A stretch of DNA of 64,000 nt from VRUE01 sp963702705 (GTDB lineage: Bacteria > Actinomycetota > Thermoleophilia > Solirubrobacterales > 70-9), in NCBI GenBank assembly GCA_963702705.1, contig CAVPDR010000002.1:868001-932000 (forward strand), read 5' to 3'. The translations under genes were made by a program, and so were the position numbers. The first letter of the stretch is position 1. Each line of letters opens with the position of its first letter. This document shows, one piece after another, positions 14,090 through 21,266 of this stretch. A model generated the notes under the pieces. That model did not search any database. It had not been told where the DNA came from and saw nothing but the letters and a program-made list of their open reading frames with translations.

Positions 14090-14900
14090 TGTCCTGATTC
14101 TCCTCGTCGGCCGGTTTCTCGGCGTCCTGATCGTCCTCGGCGGCGGGCTCACTGCCCTCGCTCTCGGCCTCGGGTTTGGCGTATGCGTCGGGGTTCTCTT
14201 CCTTCAGCTGCTCCAGCGCAGCCGCCTCTGCCTCGGCGCGCAGGCGGGCCTCCTCCTTGCGCTTCTCCTCTTCGGCGGCTTCCTTGGCCTCGATGTCGGC
14301 ATCGGGTTTGCCGGGTCGGCCCTCTTTGGCAAAGGGCATGCCAAGCCCGAGCAGCAGCTCAAAGGCCTCCTCGTCGGTCTGAGCGGAGGTGGTGATGGTG
14401 ATGTCGAGGCCTCGCACCTCGTCGATCGAGTCGTAATCGATTTCGGGAAAGATCAGCTGCTCCTTGACGCCCATCGAGTAGTTGCCGCGACCGTCGAAGG
14501 AGCGCGGGTTGAGACCGCGGAAGTCGCGGATGCGCGGCACGGCGATCGAGCAGAGCCGATCGAGGAACTCCCACATGCGGGCGCGGCGCAGCGTCACCGA
14601 GAGACCGACCGGCATGCCCTCGCGCACCTTGAAGGAAGCGATCGACTTGCGGGCACGGCGCACGTTGGGATACTGGCCGGCGATCGTCGCCAGCTGGGTC
14701 TGGGCGGCTTCGAGCATCTTGTTGTTCTGCTTGGCCTCGCCCAGGCCCATGTTGAGCGTGATCTTCTCCAGGCGCGGCGCCTGCATCGGAGTCGAGTAGC
14801 CGAACTTGCCGGTCAGCGCCGGCAGGACATCCTGTTCGTAGCGCTCGCGCAGGCGTGGCGGCGGCGCGGTTTGGCTCTGTGGGGTGGCGGTCGCCTCCAT
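14082..14900 (-). CDS. rplE: 50S ribosomal protein L5 with a charged C-terminal extension
   Basis: uL5, which binds 5S rRNA and the P-site tRNA. The core shows MQAPRLEKITLNMGLGEAKQ, the RKSIASFKVREGMPVGLSVT segment and the SMGVKEQLIFPEIDYDSI motif, ending at the usual point near residue 195. About 75 more residues (KEAAEEEKRKEEARLRAEAE and an Asp/Glu-rich tail) make 272 in all against a usual 180-190. The tail looks like a helical, highly charged extension of the kind also seen on S5, S17 and L10 here. It overlaps rpsN. Confidence 0.96.
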   Translation of the reverse strand: MEATATPQSQTAPPPRLRERYEQDVLPALTGKFGYSTPMQAPRLEKITLNMGLGEAKQNNKMLEAAQTQLATIAGQYPNVRRARKSIASFKVREGMPVGLSVTLRRARMWEFLDRLCSIAVPRIRDFRGLNPRSFDGRGNYSMGVKEQLIFPEIDYDSIDEVRGLDITITTSAQTDEEAFELLLGLGMPFAKEGRPGKPDADIEAKEAAEEEKRKEEARLRAEAEAAALEQLKEENPDAYAKPEAESEGSEPAAEDDQDAEKPADEENQDNG

Positions 14901-15235
14901 CAGAACGACACCCCGCTGCGCTTGGCGAAGCGCTCGCGCTTGCCGCCTTTGTCGCGGCGTACGCCGACTCGCGTCCGCTTGTTGTCTTTGGGGTCGAGCA
15001 GCATCACGTTGGAGACGTGGATCGGCCCCTCCTTCTCGACGATGCCCCCGGCCTGCGGGTTTTTCAGGTCGGTCTGGGAGCGCGGCCTTTCGTGCCGCTT
15101 GACCATGTTCAGGTGCTCAACGTAGACCCGGTCCTTCTTCGGGTCGGTGCGCACCACGCGACCGGTCTTGCCGGCGTCCTTGCCGCCGATCACGACGACC
15201 TGATCGTCTTTGCGAATCCGCATCGCCTTGGCCAT
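14900..15235 (-). CDS. rplX: 50S ribosomal protein L24
   Basis: A 111-residue uL24, an early 50S assembly protein. The KOW motif is clear in MRIRKDDQVVVIGGKDAGKT, and VYVEHLNMVKRHERP and KEGPIHVSNVMLLDPKDNKR follow as in the family. It ends at the rplE start and follows rplN directly. Ordinary length. Confidence 0.98.
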   Translation of the reverse strand: MAKAMRIRKDDQVVVIGGKDAGKTGRVVRTDPKKDRVYVEHLNMVKRHERPRSQTDLKNPQAGGIVEKEGPIHVSNVMLLDPKDNKRTRVGVRRDKGGKRERFAKRSGVSF

Positions 15236-15236
15236 C

Positions 15237-15608
15237 TCAGAGCACCTCGGGTGCCAGCGAGATGATTTTCATGAAGTTGCGATCGCGCAGCTCACGCGCC
15301 ACGGGGCCGAAAATGCGTGTCCCGCGCGGGTTGTTGCTCGCCGGATCGATCAGCACCGCGGCGTTTTCGTCGAAGGAGATGTAGGTGCCGTCGGGGCGGC
15401 CGAGCTGCTTCTTGGTGCGCACGACAACGGCCTGCACGACCTCGCCTTTGCGCACGCCCCCCTGCGGGCTCGCCTGTTTGACCGTTGCCGTGATCACGTC
15501 GCCGACGCCCGCGTAGCGGCGGTGCGATCCGCCCTTGACGCGGATACAGAGGATCTCACGGGCGCCGGAGTTGTCGGCGACCTTCAGTCTCGACTCCTGC
15601 TGGATCAC
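15237..15608 (-). CDS. rplN: 50S ribosomal protein L14
   Basis: A 123-residue uL14 at the intersubunit face. MIQQESRLKVADNSGAREIL, VVVRTKKQLGRPDGTYISFD and GTRIFGPVARELRDRNFMKI are nearly invariant signatures. It overlaps the end of rpsQ by four bases. Ordinary. Confidence 0.98.
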   Translation of the reverse strand: MIQQESRLKVADNSGAREILCIRVKGGSHRRYAGVGDVITATVKQASPQGGVRKGEVVQAVVVRTKKQLGRPDGTYISFDENAAVLIDPASNNPRGTRIFGPVARELRDRNFMKIISLAPEVL

Positions 15609-16309
15609 TTGGCCCTCTCCAAGACCTCGACCAGGCGCCAGCGCTTTGTCTTCGACAGCGGCCGCGTCTCGACGATCCGCACGGTGTCGCCCTCTCCGGC
15701 CTCGTTCTGCTCGTCGTGGGCATGAAGCGTGCGCGAGCGGCGCACGACCTTTTCGTAAGTCGGGTGGCGGCGAGCAATATCGATCCGCACAGTGATCGTT
15801 TTCTCGCCCTTGTTGGAGACGACAAGCCCCTGCCGGGTCTTGGCAGCGACAGCGTCCTTCTCCGCCGGGCGGGTCCCCGTCCCAGCAGTCTTGCCCTGCT
15901 TGGCAGCGGCCCTTTCCTTACGCCGGGACTCAGCCTTGAGCTTCCGCTCCGCAGCCCGCTTCGCAATCCGCTCCTCAGCAGTGAGAGCAGCTCCAGCCTT
16001 ATGCGGTCGCCGAGACCGCTGCAGCCGACGCCTCTCCTTCCAAGGAAGATCGTCCTCAGGATTGGGCTCCCCAGCAGGCTCTTCTTTCGCAGCAGGCTTC
16101 TCCTCCGCGGCAGCGGGCTCCTCCTGCTCAGCCTCAGGAGCGGGCGCGGAGTCCTCAGCGGCCTCGTCCTTCACCTCAGCCTCGGGCGCCTCCTCTGCGG
16201 GTGGTGTCGAGGATGGGACGTCGCCCGCAGCTTGCGAGGACGACGGGTCATCCTCGGCGACAGGACCCGCAGCCTCGGCGCTCTCGTCCTGAGGCGTCTC
16301 GTCAACCAC
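15605..16309 (-). CDS. rpsQ: 30S ribosomal protein S17 with a long acidic/basic N-terminal extension
   Basis: uS17, which binds 16S rRNA early in assembly. The conserved domain is at the C terminus (RQGLVVSNKGEKTITVRIDI through EGDTVRIVETRPLSKTKRWR). Before it lie about 150 residues: an Ala/Glu/Pro-rich acidic half, then a basic half (RKERAAAKQGKTAGTGTRPA). The total is 234 residues against a usual 80-95. The start of the extension (SSSQAAGDVPSSTPPAE) comes from the same 74-bp palindromic element present in rpsE. A later start cannot be excluded, but coding is open and uninterrupted. Confidence 0.93.
   Translation of the reverse strand: MVDETPQDESAEAAGPVAEDDPSSSQAAGDVPSSTPPAEEAPEAEVKDEAAEDSAPAPEAEQEEPAAAEEKPAAKEEPAGEPNPEDDLPWKERRRLQRSRRPHKAGAALTAEERIAKRAAERKLKAESRRKERAAAKQGKTAGTGTRPAEKDAVAAKTRQGLVVSNKGEKTITVRIDIARRHPTYEKVVRRSRTLHAHDEQNEAGEGDTVRIVETRPLSKTKRWRLVEVLERAK
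16197..16270. repeat. In-gene palindromic element, copy in rpsQ
   Basis: 74 bp aligned without gaps to 11960-12033. The shared centre is GTCGCCCGCAGCTTGCGAGG. Arms here (CGAGGATGG with TCATCCTCG) differ from those in rpsE yet remain largely complementary, so the substitutions are paired. Read in the same frame as the rpsE copy, it gives AGPVAE...SSQAAGD.P.STPPA in both proteins. Confidence 0.85.
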
Positions 16310-16330
16310 GTCTTTTTTCTCCTCGTCACG

Positions 16331-16543
16331 TCATCGTTTCAACTCTTTCTCAACGTCGATCCCGCGCTCCTTGGCAACGGTGAGCAGCTTGGCAACGTCC
16401 CGCCTCGCAACCCCGATCCGAGCCGTGTTCTCCAGCTCGCCGGTCGCCTGGCGAAAGCGCAGGTTGAACTTCTCCTGCTTGGCCTCGATCAGCTTCGCGA
16501 TCAGCTCGTCGTCTTTGAGGTCGTGCACCTCGGCGGCCTTCAC
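16331..16543 (-). CDS. rpmC: 50S ribosomal protein L29
   Basis: A 70-residue uL29 near the polypeptide exit. It starts with GTG at 16543 overlapping the rplP stop (GTGA): VKAAEVHDLKDDELIAKLIE, then KFNLRFRQATGELENTARIG, both family signatures. It is in the same frame as an apparent 499-codon frame running from rpsC, but that fusion is only a result of a frameshift in rpsC; the GTG is the natural start. Confidence 0.95.
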   Translation of the reverse strand: MKAAEVHDLKDDELIAKLIEAKQEKFNLRFRQATGELENTARIGVARRDVAKLLTVAKERGIDVEKELKR

Positions 16544-16956
16544 TGAGAATCGGCCCCCTCGCGCATTACGAATTTCGTCTTGACGGGAAGCTTGTGGCCC
16601 GCCAGGCGCAGCGCCTCGCGGGCGAGGTCCTCTGGGACGCCGGCCAGCTCGAACATCACCTTGCCGGGCTTGATCACCGCGACCCAGCCCTCCGGGTTGC
16701 CCTTGCCCGAGCCCATCCGCGTCTCGGCGGGCTTCTTGGTGTAGGGCTTGTCGGGGAAGACGTTGATCCAGACCTTGCCGCCACGTTTGATCTTGCGGGT
16801 CATCGCCACGCGGGCAGCCTCGATCTGGCGGTTGGTGATCCAGCCGCGATCGAGCGACTTCAGGCCGTACTCGCCGAAGGCGACGGTGCTGCCGCCCTTG
16901 GTGTTGCCGCGCATGCGGCCGCGCATCTGCTTGCGGTGCTTGACCCGCTTCGGCAT
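16540..16956 (-). CDS. rplP: 50S ribosomal protein L16
   Basis: A 138-residue uL16 that helps form the A-site tRNA-binding region. The start at 16956 (MPKRVKHRKQMRGRMRGNTK) is chosen because it gives the exact family N terminus and overlaps an rpsC-type stop (TGATG). ITNRQIEAARVAMTRKIKRG and KPAETRMGSGKGNPEGWVAV are diagnostic. The frame stays open upstream only because it reads the rpsC tail out of frame. Confidence 0.96.
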   Translation of the reverse strand: MPKRVKHRKQMRGRMRGNTKGGSTVAFGEYGLKSLDRGWITNRQIEAARVAMTRKIKRGGKVWINVFPDKPYTKKPAETRMGSGKGNPEGWVAVIKPGKVMFELAGVPEDLAREALRLAGHKLPVKTKFVMREGADSQ

Positions 16957-17758
16957 CAGCATGGCAGCGTCCACCCCCGCGCTGGCCGCCGCGCCCGCCG
17001 CCCGGTCCGCCGCGACCGCCGCCGGGACGACCGCCCCGGTCTCCACCGCGACCGCCACGATCTCCGCCCGGCCGGCCGCCGCGCTGCCCACCACCCTGCG
17101 GCTCATCCTCCTCGAGCTGGTTGGAACGGAAGCCCTCCGGCATCACCTCGCCCTTGTTGATCCAGCACTTGACGCCGATCCGGCCGGTCGTGGTGCGTGC
17201 CTCGAAGAAGCCGTAGTCGATGTTCGCCCGCAGCGTGTGCAGCGGCACCCGGCCATCCGAGTAGCCCTCGGTCCGCGCCATCTCGGCGCCGCCGAGGCGA
17301 CCGGAGACCTGGACCTTGCAGCCCTGGGCGCCGGAGCGCATCGCCGAGGTGAGGGCGCGTTTCATCGCCCGCCGGAAGGCGACCCGGTTCTGCAGCTGCT
17401 CGGCGATCGACTGGGCGACCAGTTTGGCGTCGAGCTCGGGGCGCTTCACCTCGCGGATGTTCACCTTCACCGGTTTCCCGGTCAGCTTGTGCAGGTCTTT
17501 GCGCAGGGCATCGACTTCGCTGCCCGACTTGCCGATCACGATGCCCGGACGGGCGGTGTGGATGTCCACCGCGATCTCACCGTGGCGCTCGATCGTGATG
17601 CTGGAAAGGCCAGCGTGAGCGAGTTTGTTTTCGATGTGCTCGCGGATCTCCAGGTCTTCGTTGAGCACGTCGGAAAAGTCTTTCTCCTCGAACCAGTTCG
17701 ACTTCCAGTCCTGGATGTAGCCGACGCGGAAGCCGCCGGGATGGATCTTCTGGCCCAT
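16956..17758 (-). CDS. rpsC: 30S ribosomal protein S3 with a Gly/Arg-rich tail (frameshifted near the 3' end)
   Basis: uS3, at the mRNA entry of the 30S. MGQKIHPGGFRVGYIQDWKS sets the start at 17758. The KH domain shows RPGIVIGKSGSEVDALRKDL, and the C-terminal domain ends near GRIGVKCWINKGEVMPEGFR. It is followed by an RGG-type tail (GGQRGGRPGGDRGGRGGDRG and more). In the tail the frame fails to meet a stop and would read on through rplP; one base lost or gained in the G-rich run restores a TGA at 16956-16958 that overlaps the rplP ATG. I therefore place the end there and treat the shift as a sequence error. Confidence 0.93.
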
Positions 17759-17762
17759 GTCC

Positions 17763-18131
17763 CTAGTCCTCGTCTTCCGGTGTAAGTGCCACGGCGATGT
17801 GGCAGGTTCGCTTGTTGATCCGCGAGGCACGGCCCATCGCCCGCGGCCGGAAGCGGCGCAGGGTCGGGCCTTCGTCGACGGTGATCTCGGAGATCAGCAT
17901 CTCGTCGGCGATCAGGTCGTGGTTGTTCTCCGCGTTGGAAGCGGCGGACTCGATCAGCTTGCGGATGTCCTCGGCGGCGCCGCGCGGCGAGAACTCGAGC
18001 AGCGCCCGCGCCTGCTCGATGTGCAGGCCGCGGACCTGATCGGCGATCAGGCGCGCCTTGCGCGGGGCGACCCGCACGTAGCGGGAGCTGGCGCGAACGA
18101 CGATCGGTGCGGCCTCGGCCACGCTACTCAC
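17763..18131 (-). CDS. rplV: 50S ribosomal protein L22
   Basis: A 122-residue uL22 lining the nascent-chain tunnel. VRASSRYVRVAPRKARLIAD, the AENNHDLIADEMLISEITVD segment and RRFRPRAMGRASRINKRTCH are signatures. It overlaps the 3' end of rpsS by eight bases and precedes rpsC by four. Ordinary length. Confidence 0.98.
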   Translation of the reverse strand: MSSVAEAAPIVVRASSRYVRVAPRKARLIADQVRGLHIEQARALLEFSPRGAAEDIRKLIESAASNAENNHDLIADEMLISEITVDEGPTLRRFRPRAMGRASRINKRTCHIAVALTPEDED

Positions 18132-18395
18132 CCTTGCCCGTTCCGGAGTGGGAGCGGAAGGTGCGGGTCGGCGCGAACTCGCCCAGCTTGTGGCCGACCA
18201 TCGACTCGGAGATGAAGACGGGCACGTGCTTGCGGCCGTCGTGGACGGCGATCGTGTGGCCGACCATGTCGGGGAAGACGGTCGACGCGCGCGACCAGGT
18301 CTTCAGCATCTGCTTCTGGCCCGACTCGTTCATCGCGCTGACGCGCTTCATCAGCGCGGCTTCCACCCACGGGCCCTTTTTCGTCGAACTCCCAT
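18124..18395 (-). CDS. rpsS: 30S ribosomal protein S19 (one-base frameshift at codon 2)
   Basis: uS19 of the 30S head. From the third codon on the frame reads SSTKKGPWVEAALMKRVSAM and HDGRKHVPVFISESMVGHKL, ending TFRSHSGTGKGE, all family-like. The only sensible start, ATG at 18395, is one base out of frame: the run ATGGGAGTTCG would need one more G to read Met-Gly-Ser-Ser. I include the ATG and treat this as a lost G in a homopolymer. A start at an internal Met would remove conserved residues and is unlikely. Confidence 0.93.
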
Positions 18396-18405
18396 GATCT
18401 GTTGG

Positions 18406-19248
18406 TTACCTCTTCTTCTTTCCTCGGCGACGGCCGCGCACGATGTATCGATCGGATTGCTTGCCCTTCTTCCGCGTGCGGTAGCCGAGCGTCGGCTTGC
18501 CCCACGGGGTCACCGGGTGCCCACCGGGGGTGTGGTGGGCCTCGCCGCCGCCGTGCGGGTGGTCGACCGGGTTCATTGCCACGCCGCGGCTTTGCGGCCG
18601 CTTGCCCTTGTGGCGACTGCGGCCCGCCTTGCCGACCTTGAGGTTCTGGTGCTCGGCGTTGGAGAGCACGCCGACGGTTGCGCGGCAATCGGCGCGGACC
18701 AGCCGCATCTCCGAGGAAGGCAGGCGCAGCGTCACCATCTCGCCCTCCTTGGCGGCGAGCTGGATCGAGGTCCCGGCCGAGCGCCCGAGCTTGCCGCCCT
18801 GACCGGGGGTGAGCTCAACGTTGTGGACGAACGTGCCGGTCGGCATCTCGCCGAGAGCCAGCGCGTTGCCCGGTTTGATGTCGGCGCCGGGACCTGACTG
18901 GACCTCGTCGCCGACCGCGATCGCGGCGGGGGCGAGGATGTAGCCCTTGGCGCCGTCGGCGTAGTGCAGCAGGGCGATGTAGCAGCTGCGGTTCGGGTCG
19001 TACTCGATCGTCGCCACCTTGGCGGGCACGCCGTCCTTGAGCCGCTTGAAGTCGATCTGGCGGTAGCGACGCTTGGCGCCGCCGCCGCGGTGACGTGCAG
19101 TGACGCGGCCGTTGGCGTTGCGGCCACCGGACTTGCGCAGGCCCTCGGTCAGCTTGCGTTCCGGAGTCGACGCGGTCAGCTGCTCGCGCAGCGGGTACGT
19201 CGCGAAGCGGCGGCCGGGGCTGGTCGGTTTGGTTTTTCGGTTCGGCAT
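18406..19248 (-). CDS. rplB: 50S ribosomal protein L2
   Basis: A 280-residue uL2, essential for subunit association and the peptidyl-transferase centre. The N terminus KTKPTSPGRRFATYPLREQL, the core RQIDFKRLKDGVPAKVATIE and the C-terminal MNPVDHPHGGGEAHHTPGGH, with the key His in the GGGE.H loop, are clear. It follows rplW by about ten bases. Ordinary. Confidence 0.98.
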   Translation of the reverse strand: MPNRKTKPTSPGRRFATYPLREQLTASTPERKLTEGLRKSGGRNANGRVTARHRGGGAKRRYRQIDFKRLKDGVPAKVATIEYDPNRSCYIALLHYADGAKGYILAPAAIAVGDEVQSGPGADIKPGNALALGEMPTGTFVHNVELTPGQGGKLGRSAGTSIQLAAKEGEMVTLRLPSSEMRLVRADCRATVGVLSNAEHQNLKVGKAGRSRHKGKRPQSRGVAMNPVDHPHGGGEAHHTPGGHPVTPWGKPTLGYRTRKKGKQSDRYIVRGRRRGKKKR

Positions 19249-19258
19249 CCCTATATCC

Positions 19259-19552
19259 CTATGCAGTCTCGGCGCCCTCGAACAGCTCGATCCGTTCTCC
19301 CGGGGCGAGCTGGATCACGGCCTTCTTCCAGCCGCGGCTCTTGCCCGAATGCAGGCCGCGGCGCTTTGGCTTCGGCCGCACCTTGGAGGTGCGAACCGCG
19401 GCGACCTTGACCTCGAAGATCTCCTCGATCGCGTGGGCGATCTGGGTCTTGTGGGCACGGTCGTCGACGCGGAAGGTGTACTTGCCCTCTCCGATCAGCG
19501 CGTAGCTCTTCTCGGAGACGACGGGGCGGATGATCACGTTGCGTGCGTCCAT
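19259..19552 (-). CDS. rplW: 50S ribosomal protein L23
   Basis: A 97-residue uL23 at the tunnel exit, docking site for trigger factor and SRP. MDARNVIIRPVVSEKSYALI sets the start at 19552, just at the rplD stop. The EGKYTFRVDDRAHKTQIAHA segment and the PKPKRRGLHSGKSRGWKKAV tail fit the family. The frame is open further upstream only as a shadow of rplD. Confidence 0.97.
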   Translation of the reverse strand: MDARNVIIRPVVSEKSYALIGEGKYTFRVDDRAHKTQIAHAIEEIFEVKVAAVRTSKVRPKPKRRGLHSGKSRGWKKAVIQLAPGERIELFEGAETA

Positions 19553-20163
19553 CAGACCAGCCGCTCCTGCAGCTTTGCCAAGGCGCCTTCGGATACGACC
19601 AGCGAGGCGGCACCGATCACATCGGCGACGCCGACGGCACTGACCTCGACCACTCCGACGCGGGGGATGTTGCGAAAGCTCTTCGCAGCGCCGCTCTCCT
19701 CGGCAGCGAGCACGATCAGGGTCGAGCGCTTGGCGCCCCATTTGTCGAGCGCTGCGGCCGCGGTCTTGGTCGAGGGAGTATCGAACGCGCCGGCGTCGAG
19801 CAGGGCGACGCTGTCGCGCTCGGCGTGGGTCGAGAGGGCCGAGCGCAGCGCCTTGCGACGTGCCTTGCGGTTGACCTTGACCGTGTAGTGGCGGGGCTTG
19901 GGACCGAAGGCGACGCCACCGCCGAAGCGGCTGGGAGAGCTGAGCGCACCGACGCGGGCGCGGCCGGTGCCCTTCTGGCGCCAGGCCTTTGCGCCGGTCA
20001 TCGACACCTCGGCCCGGGTCAGGGTCGAGGCCGTGCCACGACGCCGGGCGGCGAGATCGGCACGAGCCGCCTCGTCGACCAGCGAGTGGTGGAAGGGCTC
20101 GTCGAAGAGCTCTTTCGGCAGGTCAGCCTTCGTCGTCTTGCCGAGCACGGCGGCTTTAGCCAT
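19552..20163 (-). CDS. rplD: 50S ribosomal protein L4
   Basis: A 203-residue uL4 with the tunnel-lining loop. KAWRQKGTGRARVGALSSPS and GGGVAFGPKPRHYTVKVNRK are signatures. In E. coli L4 represses its own S10 operon; no such leader can be recognised here. Its ATG lies inside the rplC stop region (ATGGCTAA, eight-base overlap). No irregularity. Confidence 0.97.
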   Translation of the reverse strand: MAKAAVLGKTTKADLPKELFDEPFHHSLVDEAARADLAARRRGTASTLTRAEVSMTGAKAWRQKGTGRARVGALSSPSRFGGGVAFGPKPRHYTVKVNRKARRKALRSALSTHAERDSVALLDAGAFDTPSTKTAAAALDKWGAKRSTLIVLAAEESGAAKSFRNIPRVGVVEVSAVGVADVIGAASLVVSEGALAKLQERLV

Positions 20164-20786
20164 CGGTCCTCACCTCGACCACGGCGTTGCGCGAGCCGGG
20201 AACCGAGCCCTTGATCAAGCAGCAGGTTGCGCTCGGCGTCGACCTCGGCGACCTCGAGGCCCTTCTGGGTGATCCGCTTGTTGCCCATCTGGCCCGGCAT
20301 CTTCATCCCCTTGAAGACGCGGGCGGGAAAGGTGCTGGCGCCGATCGAGCCCGGGGCGCGCACGTTGTGCGAGCCGTGGCTGACCGGGCCGCGGCTGAAG
20401 TTGTGGCGCTTGATCCCACCCTGGAAGCCCTTGCCGATCGAGATCCCGGCGACCTTGACCTTCTGGCCCGCCTCGAAGGACTCGACCGTTACGTCGTCGC
20501 CGATCTTGGGACCGTCCTCGGCGCCGAGGTCCTCGTCGCGGAACTCGACCAGGTGGCGCATCGGCCCTGAGCCGGCCTTCTTCACGTGGCCCTCCTCGGC
20601 CTTGCTCAGCTTGCCCTCCTTGGTCGCGCCGAAGGCGAGCTGGACGGCGGCGTAGCCGTCGCGCTCGGGGTCGCGGACCGCGGTCACCTTGCAGGGGCCG
20701 GCCTCGATCACGGTGACCGGAATGACGGACCCGTCCTCCCTGAAGACCTGCGTCATCCCAAGCTTCTTTCCGAGGATCGCGGCCAT
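20156..20786 (-). CDS. rplC: 50S ribosomal protein L3 (one-base frameshift near the 3' end)
   Basis: uL3, an early 50S assembly protein. MAAILGKKLGMTQVFREDGS, the KGFQGGIKRHNFSRGPVSHG motif and RVFKGMKMPGQMGNKRITQK are diagnostic. Near 20218 one extra base (CTGCTGCTTGATCAAG) moves the frame; without it the protein ends LLIKGSVPGSRNAVVEVRTD followed by G and a TAA at 20156 that overlaps the rplD ATG, as in relatives. I give that end. Taken as a sequence error. Confidence 0.94.
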
Positions 20787-20791
20787 CGACG

Positions 20792-21112
20792 CTAGAGGCG
20801 GATCTCGATGTCGACGCCGGCCGGCAGCGAGTCGAGGCGCTGCAGCGAGTCGACGGTTTTCGGCGAGGGCTGGAGGATGTCGATCAGGCGCTTGTGCGTG
20901 CGCATCTCGAAGTGCTCGCGCGAGTCCTTGTCCTTGAACGGCGAGCGGATCACGCAGTAGACGTTCTTCTCGGTCGGCAGCGGCACCGGACCAGAGACGC
21001 TGGCGCCGGTGCGCTCCGCGGTCTCGACGATCTCGCGGGCAGCCCGGTCTATGGCGTCATGGTCATACGCCTTGAGCCGGATTCGAATTTTCTGTGCTGC
21101 TATCGCTGCCAC
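20792..21112 (-). CDS. rpsJ: 30S ribosomal protein S10
   Basis: A 106-residue uS10, a 30S head protein that also serves in transcription antitermination with NusB. KIRIRLKAYDHDAIDRAARE, GPVPLPTEKNVYCVIRSPFK and EMRTHKRLIDILQPSPKTVD are signatures. It opens the S10-spc gene block here, directly after tuf, with about 150 bases between that contain a GC-rich hairpin. Confidence 0.98.
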   Translation of the reverse strand: MAAIAAQKIRIRLKAYDHDAIDRAAREIVETAERTGASVSGPVPLPTEKNVYCVIRSPFKDKDSREHFEMRTHKRLIDILQPSPKTVDSLQRLDSLPAGVDIEIRL

Positions 21113-21161
21113 GTTCTGATCTTGTCTCTCTGGTCTTTCTGCGCGGTCTTATCGCGCATAA

Positions 21162-21195
21162 GGGGCGGGGCCCCTTTTTTGTGGGGCGCCGCCCC
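21162..21195. repeat. GC-rich hairpin between tuf and rpsJ
   Basis: GGGGCGG (21162-21168) pairs with CCGCCCC (21189-21195) around a loop containing CCCC, a T6 run and GGGGCG. It lies in the 154-base gap after tuf and before rpsJ on the minus strand. It may attenuate transcription between the str and S10 parts. The T run falls in the loop on the + strand, so it is not a standard terminator for either strand. Confidence 0.4.
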
Positions 21196-21266
21196 GGTCG
21201 TATGTGCTTTGCAGTTGTCTCGCCGCCCGCCGGCGGCGACGAGCGGGCCGAAGCCCGCCCAAGTCG

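Noticed and set aside
16331..17830. Apparent S3-L16-L29 fusion protein of 499 codons
   Set aside because: It arises from one frameshift in the rpsC tail; the middle part reads rplP out of frame, and rpmC has its own coupled GTG start.
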